Source: an uncultured Synergistales bacterium (GTDB lineage: Bacteria; Synergistota; Synergistia; Synergistales; Aminobacteriaceae). From it: 64,000 nucleotides of DNA. Position 1 is the stretch's first letter, and the number at the start of each line of letters is the position of its first letter. Shown here in pieces: positions 25,675-34,640 of this stretch. Location of the stretch: NCBI GenBank assembly GCA_905234075.1, contig CAJOGI010000006.1:106127-170126 (forward strand), given 5' to 3'. The translations under genes and the position numbers were made by a program. The notes beneath the pieces were generated by a model, which worked only from the letters and a program-made list of their open reading frames with translations, was not told where the DNA came from and did no database searches.

Positions 25675-27090
25675 GTTCTGCAAAATTTGTCCGCTGCCAC
25701 CCTGAATGACTTTCTTGTACCAGCGAAAACTGTCCTTAGGAATACGCGCAAGGTTCATAATATCCCCATCACTGCGATTAACATAAATAAGCCCGTAACG
25801 CTTCTTAAAACCTTCATGCGAACTCAATAAGTCCATCACCGACCATAAACAATAACCAAGCACTTGAACACCGTCTTCAATCGCTGCTCCAATCGCTTCA
25901 ATATGCCGCCTGATATAGTCAATACGGTAATCATCATGAATTTTTTCGCCCTCCGCAAGTTCATCAGCCGCCCCTAATCCGTTTTCAGTGATAATCAACG
26001 GCAGACGATAACGCGACCAGTAATCATTCAAGACAATTCTCAGCCCCGTCGGGTCAATCTGCGCTCCGTACTCGCTTGCTTGAAGATTTGTGTTCCTTTC
26101 AATCTTCCAATAGCCGTACATGTCGTAATCGACTTCGTTCATGCCCTCAATTCTTAATCCCTTAGGGTGCACCTCATCAGCAGGGAACGCCCTCGCAGTT
26201 AATGTGCGGTAATAATTCAGGGCAATGAAATCCATTTTTGCACCGCATAATATTTCCTTGTCTTCAGGTTTCGTTGCAGGAACTATATTTTGCTCTTTTA
26301 AGTATGTCATGTAGTAACCCGGATACTCTCCGTATGAATACATGTCGAGGCTGTAATCAGTCTTGAACAGATTATTCAGACGAGCCGCCCAGACATCTTC
26401 AGGGTTATTGGTCATCGGATATGTAACCGTTGAACTTACTGCGCAGGCTATTTTGCCGTCTTTTACTGTTTCATGGCAGGCCCTGACCGCTAAAGCGTGA
26501 GCGATGAACATATGATAATCCATTTGAGCGCGGATTTTTTCTTTGTTGCTGACATCAGCAGCGATATTCATACGCTCATCAACGCGCATCATTAAATTCT
26601 GTTCGTTGTGGACCAGCCAAAATTTAACTCTGTCGCCGAAATTTTCAAAGCATACTTTTGCGTAACGTTCAAAGGCATATGCACATTCACGGGCTTCCCA
26701 GCCGTTATATTTTTTCACAAGAGCATAAGGCAGGTCAAAATGATAAAGCGTTACAATCGGAACAATTCCGCACGAAAGTAATTTATTAATTACTTTGTTA
26801 TAAAATTCAATGCCTTTGGGATTAATTTCGCCGTCGCCGTCAGGAATAATTCTCGCCCACGATATGGAAAAACGATAAGCCTTTAAGCCAAGTTCTTTCA
26901 TTAGTTCTATATCTTCTTCCCAATGGTGATAAAAATCGCTTGCGACTTTTGTATCTGCCTGCTTATCTGAACGCTTGAAAGAATTGTAGTCGGCAACCGT
27001 CATTCCCTTGCCGTCTTCGTCCCAGCCTCCCTCAATCTGAAAAGCAGAGGAGGCCGCTCCCCATAAAAAATCTTTTGGAAATTTATACAT
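25672..27090 (-). CDS. bglA: 6-phospho-beta-glucosidase (GH1)
   Basis: A 472-residue glycoside hydrolase family 1 enzyme that splits phosphorylated beta-glucosides from the PTS into glucose 6-phosphate and glucose or aglycone. It starts FPKDFLWGAASSAFQIEGGW. The acid/base Glu is in WLVHNEQN, the nucleophile Glu in LIITENGLG near residue 365, and the C-terminal SHEGFKKRYGLIYV fits phosphate-binding members. It lies seven bases behind the PTS permease gene and is co-transcribed with it. Confidence 0.93.
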   Translation of the reverse strand: MYKFPKDFLWGAASSAFQIEGGWDEDGKGMTVADYNSFKRSDKQADTKVASDFYHHWEEDIELMKELGLKAYRFSISWARIIPDGDGEINPKGIEFYNKVINKLLSCGIVPIVTLYHFDLPYALVKKYNGWEARECAYAFERYAKVCFENFGDRVKFWLVHNEQNLMMRVDERMNIAADVSNKEKIRAQMDYHMFIAHALAVRACHETVKDGKIACAVSSTVTYPMTNNPEDVWAARLNNLFKTDYSLDMYSYGEYPGYYMTYLKEQNIVPATKPEDKEILCGAKMDFIALNYYRTLTARAFPADEVHPKGLRIEGMNEVDYDMYGYWKIERNTNLQASEYGAQIDPTGLRIVLNDYWSRYRLPLIITENGLGAADELAEGEKIHDDYRIDYIRRHIEAIGAAIEDGVQVLGYCLWSVMDLLSSHEGFKKRYGLIYVNRSDGDIMNLARIPKDSFRWYKKVIQGGSGQILQN

Positions 27091-27096
27091 TTTTTC

Positions 27097-28530
27097 TTAC
27101 TTTAACATTTCTTCTGTGTCATCTTCAAAGCCAACAAGATAAGTTAAAATAGCAGCTCCAAAGAATGAAACGGCTATGCCGATTAAATACGACATGAACA
27201 TTGCAAGCGTATTATCTGAACAGTAATATGTTGCAATAGTTAAAACTCCGTTGTTAGCAAAACCGTGATTGCTAGCTCCGCCAAATCCCATCATTGCACC
27301 GCCCAAAGCACCTGCAATTACAGCACAAATCATCGGTCTCTTTAACCGCAGATTACAGCCGTAAATAGCCGGTTCCGTTATACCGACTAGGAAAGCTGAA
27401 ATTGTTGCTGCTCCTGCAACCTGCTTTAATTCCCTGCTCTTTGTCTTTAGCAGCACACCAAGCGCGGCACCTGCCTGAGAAAAATTCGCGGCTCCTGCAT
27501 AGCACATTAAAGTATTATGACCAGCTCCGCATTTATGAATAGCAGACGTTACAGCAACATCGTTCAGACCGACGGGCAAAAGTGCTCTGTGAGCTCCGAA
27601 GATTACGAAAACTCCCCATAAGCTGCCGACAACAGCTCCCCCAAACATCGGACTAATCCCCATAACTTCACTGTATACCCATTGCATTCCGTAACCCACA
27701 TAAGCACCTACAGGACCAACGGCACTTAACATTACAGGAAGCATTATTATTAAAGACAGACCGGGAACTAATATAATCTGGAATATGTCAGGAATGACTT
27801 TTTTGAGAAATTTCTCAAGATAGCATAGCACAAGCACTGACAAAATAATCGGAATGACTGACTCGGTATAACTGAAAACTCTTGTCGATTCGCCGATAGT
27901 GAATGCTGTTTTAATGACAGGAAAGCCAAAAATCGTAGAAACTTTTGCAACATCTTGAACGAGCGCATCAATTTGAGGATAACACAAAAACGCGCCGAGA
28001 ACCATCGAAATAATTTCAGAGCATTTGAATGTCTTTGCCGCCGTGTACGCCAAGAAAATAGGCATGAAATAGAAAATTATATTTGACGCAGCAAATAATA
28101 TAACGTACGTGCTGCTTGAACTGTCTACCCAGCCAAGACGTGAAGCCGCAGAGAGCAGACCCTTTATAAGACCTGCCGCCGCAATCGCAGGGACAACGGG
28201 CGTAAAGATTTTCGAGATATTTTGAAGAATTGTGTTCACGATTGAGCCCTTATCGCCCGCAATCGGAGCTTCTTCGCCGCCTGCAACGTTCACGAGCGGC
28301 AGAAATTCATCATAAACCTTGTTGACTTTTCCGCCTAAAACAACCTGAAACTGTCCGCCCGATTCGACAACCTGAAGGACGCCTTCGAGCTTTTCAACTG
28401 CGGCCTTGTTTGTCAGAGCCGGGTCTTTAACTACAATGCGAAGACGTGTGAAACAATGAGTAGCGTCTTTAACGTTGCCCGCACCGCCGACATTGTCCAG
28501 AATACTTTGCGCTATGCTTTTGTAATCCAT
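27097..28530 (-). CDS. Beta-glucoside PTS permease, EIIBC
   Basis: A 477-residue PTS permease that imports and phosphorylates beta-glucosides. The N-terminal EIIB domain has the phosphocysteine in DATHCFTRLR (Cys 26). Residues of about 105-470 form the EIIC membrane domain with the family segment GITEPAIYGCNLRLKRP. Unlike BglF it has no EIIA domain, so EIIA must come from elsewhere. No antiterminator gene (LicT/BglG) is adjacent and I see no clear RAT site in the leader. A TATAAT lies about 50 bases upstream of the start. Confidence 0.92.
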   Translation of the reverse strand: MDYKSIAQSILDNVGGAGNVKDATHCFTRLRIVVKDPALTNKAAVEKLEGVLQVVESGGQFQVVLGGKVNKVYDEFLPLVNVAGGEEAPIAGDKGSIVNTILQNISKIFTPVVPAIAAAGLIKGLLSAASRLGWVDSSSSTYVILFAASNIIFYFMPIFLAYTAAKTFKCSEIISMVLGAFLCYPQIDALVQDVAKVSTIFGFPVIKTAFTIGESTRVFSYTESVIPIILSVLVLCYLEKFLKKVIPDIFQIILVPGLSLIIMLPVMLSAVGPVGAYVGYGMQWVYSEVMGISPMFGGAVVGSLWGVFVIFGAHRALLPVGLNDVAVTSAIHKCGAGHNTLMCYAGAANFSQAGAALGVLLKTKSRELKQVAGAATISAFLVGITEPAIYGCNLRLKRPMICAVIAGALGGAMMGFGGASNHGFANNGVLTIATYYCSDNTLAMFMSYLIGIAVSFFGAAILTYLVGFEDDTEEMLK

Positions 28531-28577
28531 AAATATTCCTCCCTTGAAACCGTGAAAATTTAGAAAAGATAGAAAAT

Positions 28578-28583
28578 ATTATA
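28578..28583 (-). promoter_or_regulatory. -10 box of the PTS operon
   Basis: A perfect TATAAT on the minus strand lies about 50 bases before the PTS start codon. The -35 region is not obvious. Confidence 0.4.
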
Positions 28584-28652
28584 AATTAACAGTTACGGAT
28601 ATGACGTGAGGAAAAATACTTAACATGCTTGTTTCAGGTGTGATAAAAAAAA

Positions 28653-28729
28653 TGGTGGCGGCACCTGGATTCGAACCGGGGACAACGCGGGTATGAACCG
28701 CGTGCTCTAGCCAACTGAGCTATACCGCC
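28653..28729 (-). tRNA. tRNA-Met, elongator (anticodon CAT)
   Basis: A 77-nt cloverleaf with encoded CCA; acceptor GGCGGTA/TGCCGCC fully paired including a wobble; anticodon stem GCGGT/ACCCGC-type with CAT. A paired 1-72 position marks an elongator. A tRNA-Ile2 (lysidine-modified CAT) cannot be fully excluded. Confidence 0.85.
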
Positions 28730-28743
28730 ATTTTAATAATGAA

Positions 28744-28820
28744 TGGTGGCGGGGAAAGGATTTGAACCTTTGACCTTCGGGTTATGAGCCCGACGAGCTT
28801 CCAAACTGCTCCACCCCGCG
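28744..28820 (-). tRNA. Initiator tRNA-fMet (anticodon CAT)
   Basis: A 77-nt cloverleaf with encoded CCA. It has C1 unpaired with C72 and three G:C pairs next to the anticodon loop (CGGGCTCATAACCCG), the two marks of a bacterial initiator. Confidence 0.95.
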
Positions 28821-28834
28821 ATAACGTTGCTGCG

Positions 28835-28921
28835 TGGTGCCGGACGAGGGATTTGAACCCTCACGGACTTTACGCCCTCGGGATTTTAAGTCCCGTGTGT
28901 CTACCATTCCACCAGCCCGGC
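28835..28921 (-). tRNA. tRNA-Leu (anticodon TAA)
   Basis: An 87-nt class II tRNA with a long variable arm, acceptor GCCGGGC/GTCCGGC, anticodon loop ACTTAAAAT, and encoded CCA. It is the first of three clustered tRNAs on the minus strand. Confidence 0.95.
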
Positions 28922-29049
28922 TTTAACATTAGCACCAAGAGCACGAACATATTTTATATCGCATGTAATTTTTCGTCAAGGATTTAATTTAATTTTTTAT
29001 GTTAGAATATTTTAGTTCAAATTTATTTAACCCAGAAAAAAATTTTTTA

Positions 29050-29160
29050 TCAACTACATTCCCAACTACAAAAAACTTCAAATTTTTTAAAGCTCATGAA
29101 AATTTAATGATTCAACTTTTCATTAAAATCTCAGAAAAATTTTTAAATTTTTCCTGCTGA
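29050..29160 (+). repeat. Dispersed ACTACA-box element, copy C (most diverged)
   Basis: AACTACATTCCCAACTACAAAAAACTTCAAATTT with GCTCATGAAA further on resembles copies at 7681 and 53434. It lies upstream of the tRNA cluster, in a non-coding gap. Confidence 0.4.
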
Positions 29161-29293
29161 ATTAAAAACTTTCCTAATACTTAAGAAAGCCCGTTGATGA
29201 AGATATAGCGATGGAACATACAAGGAGGCAGTTTGTATTACTAGTAAAAATTCAAGAAGCGGCCTAAAAAATTAAAATGAAAAATTTTCACGC

Positions 29294-29324
29294 TTGACAA
29301 AATTTATAATTTTAGTGTTATAAT
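29294..29324 (+). promoter_or_regulatory. Strong plus-strand promoter in the 29 kb non-coding gap
   Basis: TTGACA, 19 bases, then TATAAT with the extension AGTGT. A transcript from here would run to the terminator at 29554-29612 (about 280 nt). Confidence 0.65.
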
Positions 29325-29358
29325 TTCATGTATCGAAAAATATTTTTTTAAGGGGATT

Positions 29359-29475
29359 TTAAAAAATTATGAAAGGAAAGGTTGAAATGATTGCAAAAGT
29401 GCAAGAATTGTTGTACAATTCGTCCAGCGTCCAGCGAGGATCATGCGCTTTTATTTTTCCAGTCATTACAATCAT
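29359..29475 (-). CDS. Minus-strand mini-ORF, 38 aa, leaderless
   Basis: Not recognised. MIVMTGKIKAHDPRWTLDEL, then a hydrophobic tail ending in FIIF. A promoter TTGACT-N17-TAGAAT (29489-29517) would start transcription about seven bases before its ATG, so it would be leaderless. It may be the broken 5' end of a lost gene, since the first 23 residues look like ordinary protein. It overlaps the plus-strand mini-ORF almost exactly. Confidence 0.3.
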   Translation of the reverse strand: MIVMTGKIKAHDPRWTLDELYNNSCTFAIISTFPFIIF

Positions 29476-29482
29476 TCTATAA
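29369..29482 (+). CDS. Plus-strand mini-ORF, 37 aa
   Basis: Not recognised. MKGKVEMIAKVQELLYNSSS with a hydrophobic C-terminus ending in VITIIL. It is downstream of a strong promoter. AAGGGG lies 13 bases before the ATG, and a second ATG seven codons in follows AAAGGAAAGG. Either this or an untranslated RNA of about 280 nt is encoded here. Confidence 0.3.
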   Translation: MKGKVEMIAKVQELLYNSSSVQRGSCAFIFPVITIIL

Positions 29483-29488
29483 ACTTTA

Positions 29489-29517
29489 ATTCTAATATAA
29501 GGACGAATAGAAGTCAA
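29489..29517 (-). promoter_or_regulatory. Opposing minus-strand promoter in the 29 kb gap
   Basis: On the minus strand TTGACT, exactly 17 bases, then TAGAAT. It faces the plus-strand promoter at 29294, so the two transcripts would be antisense to each other. Confidence 0.55.
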
Positions 29518-29553
29518 TACGATTCTGATCTGAAAAAATTTTTGATATAAATA

Positions 29554-29612
29554 AATCCTTCTGTAATTTCGAGGGGAATCCGCGCCCCTTGAGTTCAGAA
29601 GGATTTTTTATA
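29554..29612 (+). terminator. Strong terminator in the 29 kb gap
   Basis: AATCCTTCTG and CAGAAGGATT form a 10-bp outer stem with an inner AGGGG/CCCCT hairpin, followed by TTTTTTA. It ends the transcript from the 29294 promoter. Confidence 0.8.
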
Positions 29613-29619
29613 TATAGAG

Positions 29620-29815
29620 CAGATATAGCGTTTTAGTTGATTCGCAGAGAACTTTTCGTTGTTGATGAAATTTTCTCTTAGCTTATTGGGGGAGTGAGCT
29701 TTCCCGTTTCACTTGCTCCTCCGTCGGCTGGGAGATTGTTGAGTAAGCAACTGACGGAAGGTTTCTGTTCTCATAGACGCTATACGGCTCAAAAATTTTA
29801 TCACAAAATTTTTGA
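29620..29815 (+). promoter_or_regulatory. Structured leader upstream of the giant surface protein gene
   Basis: Several stems can be drawn: AGAGAA-TTTTC/TGAAA-TTTCTCT, GGGAGTGAG against CTTGCTCC, and TCCGTC/GACGGA enclosing GTTG/CAAC. This is about 200 nt of folded 5' leader with no ORF that I trust. It matches no riboswitch consensus that I recognise. Confidence 0.35.
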
Positions 29816-29832
29816 AAGGAGAATCTTTTTTC

Positions 29833-32800
29833 ATGCAACGATTTAAATGGTTAGTTTTGTTGTGCGCGTTTGTTGTGTTGTGGAGTTCGCCGGGCTGGGC
29901 AGGAACCACTCATAACGTTACGGTTTCGGAAAACAAAATAAAAATCGGCGAAACAGAAGTAACAAGCTGGAGTGAGTTATTAAACGGCAATACTATTGCA
30001 GATGGCGATACAATTCAGTTTGGCGAAGGTGAGTTTACAATCCAAAACGCAATAAAGCTCACCACAAGCAAGTCAATAACCATCAAAGGCTCAGGCAAAA
30101 ACACGAAACTGACGACAAATGTTACCGATGTAATAGAGGTATCAAAAGGTACGTTGATACTTGGTGAAAATTTTAACCTTGAAGGCTCATCATCGCTAAT
30201 TTGGACACATGGTGATGATAATGCAAAAATTGTAATTGCCGGAGCAAATTTAACGTGCAAGTCTGGTAACTATAGTGCTGCATTTGCTGAAGGTACATCT
30301 GCGATTGACATGACTTCAGGCTCTTTTATGCATACTGGTTCTGCTAACCATGTAACGCTTTCTATTAGTGGTGCAAAGGCAACTTCCACAATAAGCGGCG
30401 GTATAATCAGTAACGATCAGTCCTCTACACTTGTTGCTACTCAAGGAACTATAATCATTAACGGAGGCGAAATTTATACTTCATCTACGTCATCTGTTAT
30501 AGCTCAGAATGTAGGTTACTGTGCGGCTTATTCTAAAAGCGGTGGAAAAATAATTATGAACGGCGGCACAGTAGGTAGTCAGCCGAAAATGGGTGCGGCA
30601 GCTAATGGAGTTCTTATTGCAACAGGTAACAGTTCTGTTGAAGTTAACGGTGGAACAATCGTAGCTCCAAACGGTTGGCACGCTGTTCTTGCCCATGAAA
30701 GCAACTCGAAAGCAATCATTACCGGCGGAACGCTGACAGGCTATGTAGGTGCTGGAGATGGCGCAACTAGCGGCAGCGGCGATTCTATGAACACGCTTAC
30801 AATAAGCGGCGGCGAAATAACAGGAAGTGTCCTTGTCGGTTGGACTAATAAAAAAACTTTTAATAATACAGTTATAATTTCCGGCAATGCAAAAATCACC
30901 GGCAGTATTTATGCAGGTTATGTTAGCAGTGATCAAACCACGATTATGTCAGCAAGTAACGATGTTCAAATTACGGGCGGTACTATAGAAGGTTCTGTTA
31001 TAGCGCGTAAGAACAGCACGGCAAAAATTTCAGGCGGAACGTTCAAAACTAAACCAAATGATGATTACCTTATAGAGGGCTTTGTCGCTGTTCTGAAAGA
31101 TAGCGTATACAACGTTCTCAAAGCTGTAAAACTCACTTCACCGACTTTAGGTGCCATAACATACGGCAATGCATTATCGACAATAGCCTTAACTACTGGC
31201 GGAACAGCTAAAGCGATAAAAAGTTCAGCGGATACAGCCTCAGTAGACGTAGCAGGTACTTTCGCATGGCAAGACGGGGCAATAACGCCAGCCGTTTCTG
31301 ACAGTAAAAATACAAAATATAAAATTGTCTTTACACCAACCGATACGAATACTTATGAGACAACAAGCATTGACGTAACAGTTACGGTGAACAAAGCAGC
31401 CTCCAGTGTTACAACTGCTCCGGCACAGGCAGCCGCAAGTTTGACGTATAACGGCCAAGCACAAAACCTTGTAACAGCAGGAGTAGCAAGCGGCGGAACG
31501 ATGTACTATGCAACTGACGGGACAACCTTTAGCTCGTCAATTCCGACAGGAACAGATGCTCAAAGCTACACGGTCTCTTACAAAGTTTCAGGCGATGCCA
31601 ACCACAACGACACAGAAGCAGGAACAGTCGCTGTAACAATCAGCCCCGCTAAAGCTGATGCAACAGTAACAGCAAATAGCTTGACTTATAACGGCTCAGA
31701 GCAAGAGCTTGTAACAGCCGGAACTGTAACGGGCGGAACGTTGCAGTATGCAGTAGGTGAAACGGCAGGAGAGTATAGCACAAATATTCCAAAAGGTACG
31801 AACGCTGGAAGCTATACGGTTTGGTATAAAGTCAATGCCGACAGTAATTACAGTAATTTAGACCCTAAATCACTTATTGTTACAATCGCTAGTGTTGACA
31901 TCTCAAGCGCAACTGTAAGTCTTGATAAGACAACGGCTGAATATACCGGCTCTCAACAATCTGTAACAATCAGCAGCGTTAAAGTTGGCGATTTAACGCT
32001 TACAGCAAGCGATTATGATGTTACAGGAGGCTTGACAGGAACTAACGCAGGAGAGTATACGGTAACTGTTACAGCAAAGGGCAATTTCACCGGCACAAAA
32101 ACAGCAGTGTGGACAATCTCTAAGGCTGATATTTCATCGTCGCTCAAAACCGAACCGGGAACACCGGCCACGACATCATCCGCAACAGGCACAAAAACTT
32201 CAAAAACAACGACATTCACGCTGGGCAGCGGAACTAGTGCAAGTGCCATGTCTGTTGATGTTGCAATCACAACGCCAGAGAAATTTGAAGCTCAAGTTGA
32301 CGGTAACTTCTCGGCAGTTATTTCGGTCGATACAATTTTGAACAGCAATAAAGAGTTCAAAAATTATGCCTACTCAATGGATATTTCGGGTCTTCCGGCT
32401 TGGGTAACCAAGACAGGAACGCTCACGAGTTCTGATGCAAACGCGGACAGCAAAGGAACATATCATCATGAATTTACGTTATCAGGAACACCAACGGAAA
32501 TTTTAGAAAACGGGAGCATAACTTTCACGGCATGGATAACGCTTTCAAGCGACAACTACAGCGGCATTCTCACGGCTTCAGTTGATAAGAAAGTTTCATT
32601 TGATGTCAAAGAAGGCACTGTTGTCAATCCGACAGTACTTGAGGCTAAATTAGCATGGAGCGCAACATCATTCACCTATACTGGCGAAGCTCAAGCTCCA
32701 ACTGCTACAGTGTCTAACTTGCTTGAAGGCGATGTTTGCGCGGTAACAGTAACCGTAAGCGGCGATAAAGCAACCGACGGCAAAGCTGTCAATGCAGGTT

Positions 32801-34509
32801 CATACACTGCAACGGCTACAGCACTTGGTAACGCGAACTATAAGCTGCCGGAAAACGCATCGACTGCATTTACAATCGCAAAAGCCGATATTAAGCCTTC
32901 AGTAACGATTGCGGATTGGGCACATGGCGCAACTGCTTCAACTCCTGTAATCAGCGGCAATACCGGCAACGGAACAGTAACTTATCTCTACAAGTCGCAG
33001 AGCGGAACTACGGCTTATGAGAGCGCGACTGCTCCAACCAGTGCAGGAAGCTACACGCTGACGATTACAATCGCTGAAACAGATAATTACAACAGCGGAA
33101 CTGCTGAAGCATCTTTCAAGATTACCGGCGGTACAGGCGAAACTGAAAAGACTCCTGAAGAGTTAGTCGAAGAGGCAGTAAATGAAGACGGTACAATCAA
33201 TGATGATGTCATGACGCAGCTCATCGAGAATGTTGCAACGGAAACAGAAGGCGAGCTTACTCCTGACGATATCGCTAAGAATACAGCAGTTGTTAATGTT
33301 TTAGCAAATTCTGTGTCGAATACCAATAACACAACCAACGAGCTGAATCTTTCGTCTATTGCTCTTACATCAACGAAGGGTATTGCTGCTTTATTAACAG
33401 CCGTTCAAACGGGAAGCGGTGTTAATACGTCTGAGATGACACTTATTTTAAGCAAAAACTCTGACCTTAGCCAAGTCAGCGACCTCAGTGGTGTAGAAGT
33501 GAAGAGCCTTAATCTTGAGGGCAATACAAGTGTCAAAACGGTTGACCTCAAAGGCGCGACCATCACCGGCACTCTCAATATGAAAGGCATGGGCGGAACA
33601 AAAGGCGCAACTGAAACAAAAGCCACAGTTGACCTCAAGAACGCAAAAGTTGATACAGTTGACATGTCAGACAGTGCGGTTGGTACATTGACACTTGACC
33701 CAAGCAGCGATGTTAAGACGATTCAGGCTTCAGGCTCAGATCTCGCGGATATAAACTTAGCCGGAAACGAAAATATTGAATCGCTTGACATCAGTGAAAC
33801 GGAAGTAACAAAACTCGATGCGGCAGGTTGTGCTGGTCTTACAAATCTCACAGCGGCAGGCAGCAGCAATGGAACGGGAAAACTCAAGAAAATTGATATA
33901 AGCGGCTGCTCAAGCTTGACAGAACTGACAGTATCACGCAACCAGCTCTTCGGAATTAAGGGACACGGTTTGACAAGCGTTAGAACCTTCAAAGCACGCG
34001 GACAGAAGGTAAGCAACCCGTCAGCTAGTACGGTATTCAGAAGAAGCATGAACTTCTGGGAGTTCTTATGGAACTTATGGAGAGCAATCGTCATTGATGA
34101 TATTGCAAATGGGAACACTGACGAAACCGATCCCGGCGAGTATGTTGAAGGAACAAGCAGCAAGGATATTGCTCCGTTTGATGTTGAAGATATAGCGTCT
34201 GTCTATGATCCTAATAACACTTCAAACGATGCAACTCCTGACGCGGACGGAATGATAAACTTCACAACCACGCCGAACGGAATCAAGTACGATTACGTGC
34301 CTGATTTCCCGAACGCCGGACTTGCAGGCTTCATTACCGCTGCAGACGAAGACAGCGAAAACGGAATGGACGTTGAAGTATCAGACGGAACAACCGAAGA
34401 AGAGGCTACACTCGGCAATTCAAGCGGCGGCGGCTGCGATGCTGGATTTGGATTAGGGGCGTTATCTGCACTAATGCTAGTGTTTGCGACACTTAAAAAG
34501 AGACGTTAA
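29833..34509 (+). CDS. Giant repeat-rich surface protein with Synerg-CTERM signal
   Basis: A 1558-residue secreted protein. Signal peptide MQRFKWLVLLCAFVVLWSSPGWAG; residues of about 30-420 have recurring ISGG/INGG turns typical of a right-handed beta-helix. About 430-1090 hold Ig-like MBG modules (repeated LTYNG..Q.LVTAG and NAGSYT.. motifs). About 1090-1390 form irregular leucine-rich-like repeats (LNLEGNTSVKTVDL, IESLDISETEVTKL, LKKIDISGCSSL). The end SSGGGCDAGFGLGAL, a helix and KKRR is a Synerg-CTERM signal. It is probably an adhesin or surface-layer component. ATG 29833 is set by AAGGAG upstream; a TTG at 29812 precedes this site. Confidence 0.85.
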   Translation: MQRFKWLVLLCAFVVLWSSPGWAGTTHNVTVSENKIKIGETEVTSWSELLNGNTIADGDTIQFGEGEFTIQNAIKLTTSKSITIKGSGKNTKLTTNVTDVIEVSKGTLILGENFNLEGSSSLIWTHGDDNAKIVIAGANLTCKSGNYSAAFAEGTSAIDMTSGSFMHTGSANHVTLSISGAKATSTISGGIISNDQSSTLVATQGTIIINGGEIYTSSTSSVIAQNVGYCAAYSKSGGKIIMNGGTVGSQPKMGAAANGVLIATGNSSVEVNGGTIVAPNGWHAVLAHESNSKAIITGGTLTGYVGAGDGATSGSGDSMNTLTISGGEITGSVLVGWTNKKTFNNTVIISGNAKITGSIYAGYVSSDQTTIMSASNDVQITGGTIEGSVIARKNSTAKISGGTFKTKPNDDYLIEGFVAVLKDSVYNVLKAVKLTSPTLGAITYGNALSTIALTTGGTAKAIKSSADTASVDVAGTFAWQDGAITPAVSDSKNTKYKIVFTPTDTNTYETTSIDVTVTVNKAASSVTTAPAQAAASLTYNGQAQNLVTAGVASGGTMYYATDGTTFSSSIPTGTDAQSYTVSYKVSGDANHNDTEAGTVAVTISPAKADATVTANSLTYNGSEQELVTAGTVTGGTLQYAVGETAGEYSTNIPKGTNAGSYTVWYKVNADSNYSNLDPKSLIVTIASVDISSATVSLDKTTAEYTGSQQSVTISSVKVGDLTLTASDYDVTGGLTGTNAGEYTVTVTAKGNFTGTKTAVWTISKADISSSLKTEPGTPATTSSATGTKTSKTTTFTLGSGTSASAMSVDVAITTPEKFEAQVDGNFSAVISVDTILNSNKEFKNYAYSMDISGLPAWVTKTGTLTSSDANADSKGTYHHEFTLSGTPTEILENGSITFTAWITLSSDNYSGILTASVDKKVSFDVKEGTVVNPTVLEAKLAWSATSFTYTGEAQAPTATVSNLLEGDVCAVTVTVSGDKATDGKAVNAGSYTATATALGNANYKLPENASTAFTIAKADIKPSVTIADWAHGATASTPVISGNTGNGTVTYLYKSQSGTTAYESATAPTSAGSYTLTITIAETDNYNSGTAEASFKITGGTGETEKTPEELVEEAVNEDGTINDDVMTQLIENVATETEGELTPDDIAKNTAVVNVLANSVSNTNNTTNELNLSSIALTSTKGIAALLTAVQTGSGVNTSEMTLILSKNSDLSQVSDLSGVEVKSLNLEGNTSVKTVDLKGATITGTLNMKGMGGTKGATETKATVDLKNAKVDTVDMSDSAVGTLTLDPSSDVKTIQASGSDLADINLAGNENIESLDISETEVTKLDAAGCAGLTNLTAAGSSNGTGKLKKIDISGCSSLTELTVSRNQLFGIKGHGLTSVRTFKARGQKVSNPSASTVFRRSMNFWEFLWNLWRAIVIDDIANGNTDETDPGEYVEGTSSKDIAPFDVEDIASVYDPNNTSNDATPDADGMINFTTTPNGIKYDYVPDFPNAGLAGFITAADEDSENGMDVEVSDGTTEEEATLGNSSGGGCDAGFGLGALSALMLVFATLKKRR

Positions 34510-34527
34510 ATCAAAAACGCCTCAACC

Positions 34528-34563
34528 TTCCTCCCTGAACCTAAGGTCAGGGAGGAATTTTTA
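34528..34563 (+). terminator. Terminator after the giant surface protein gene
   Basis: TTCCTCCCTGA and TCAGGGAGGAA form an 11-bp stem followed by TTTTTATA. Confidence 0.9.
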
Positions 34564-34640
34564 TATTTATGAAATTTGAACAAAAATAACTTTTCTGATA
34601 ATCTTTCATAAAAATATATAAGGAGGAAAAATTTTTTATC

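Noticed and set aside
28653-28729. tRNA-Ile2 instead of elongator tRNA-Met
   Set aside because: The anticodon CAT alone is ambiguous; the sequence looks more like elongator Met, but I could not test identity elements fully.
29213-29269. An 18-codon ORF starting ATGGAACATACAAGG
   Set aside because: No ribosome site before it, no recognisable product, and no promoter; too short to support.
29332-29612. Candidate 6S, SRP, RNase P or tmRNA at the 29 kb transcript
   Set aside because: None of the conserved cores of these RNAs (for example the SRP GGAAGG tetraloop helix or the tmRNA tag and tRNA-like ends) can be found.
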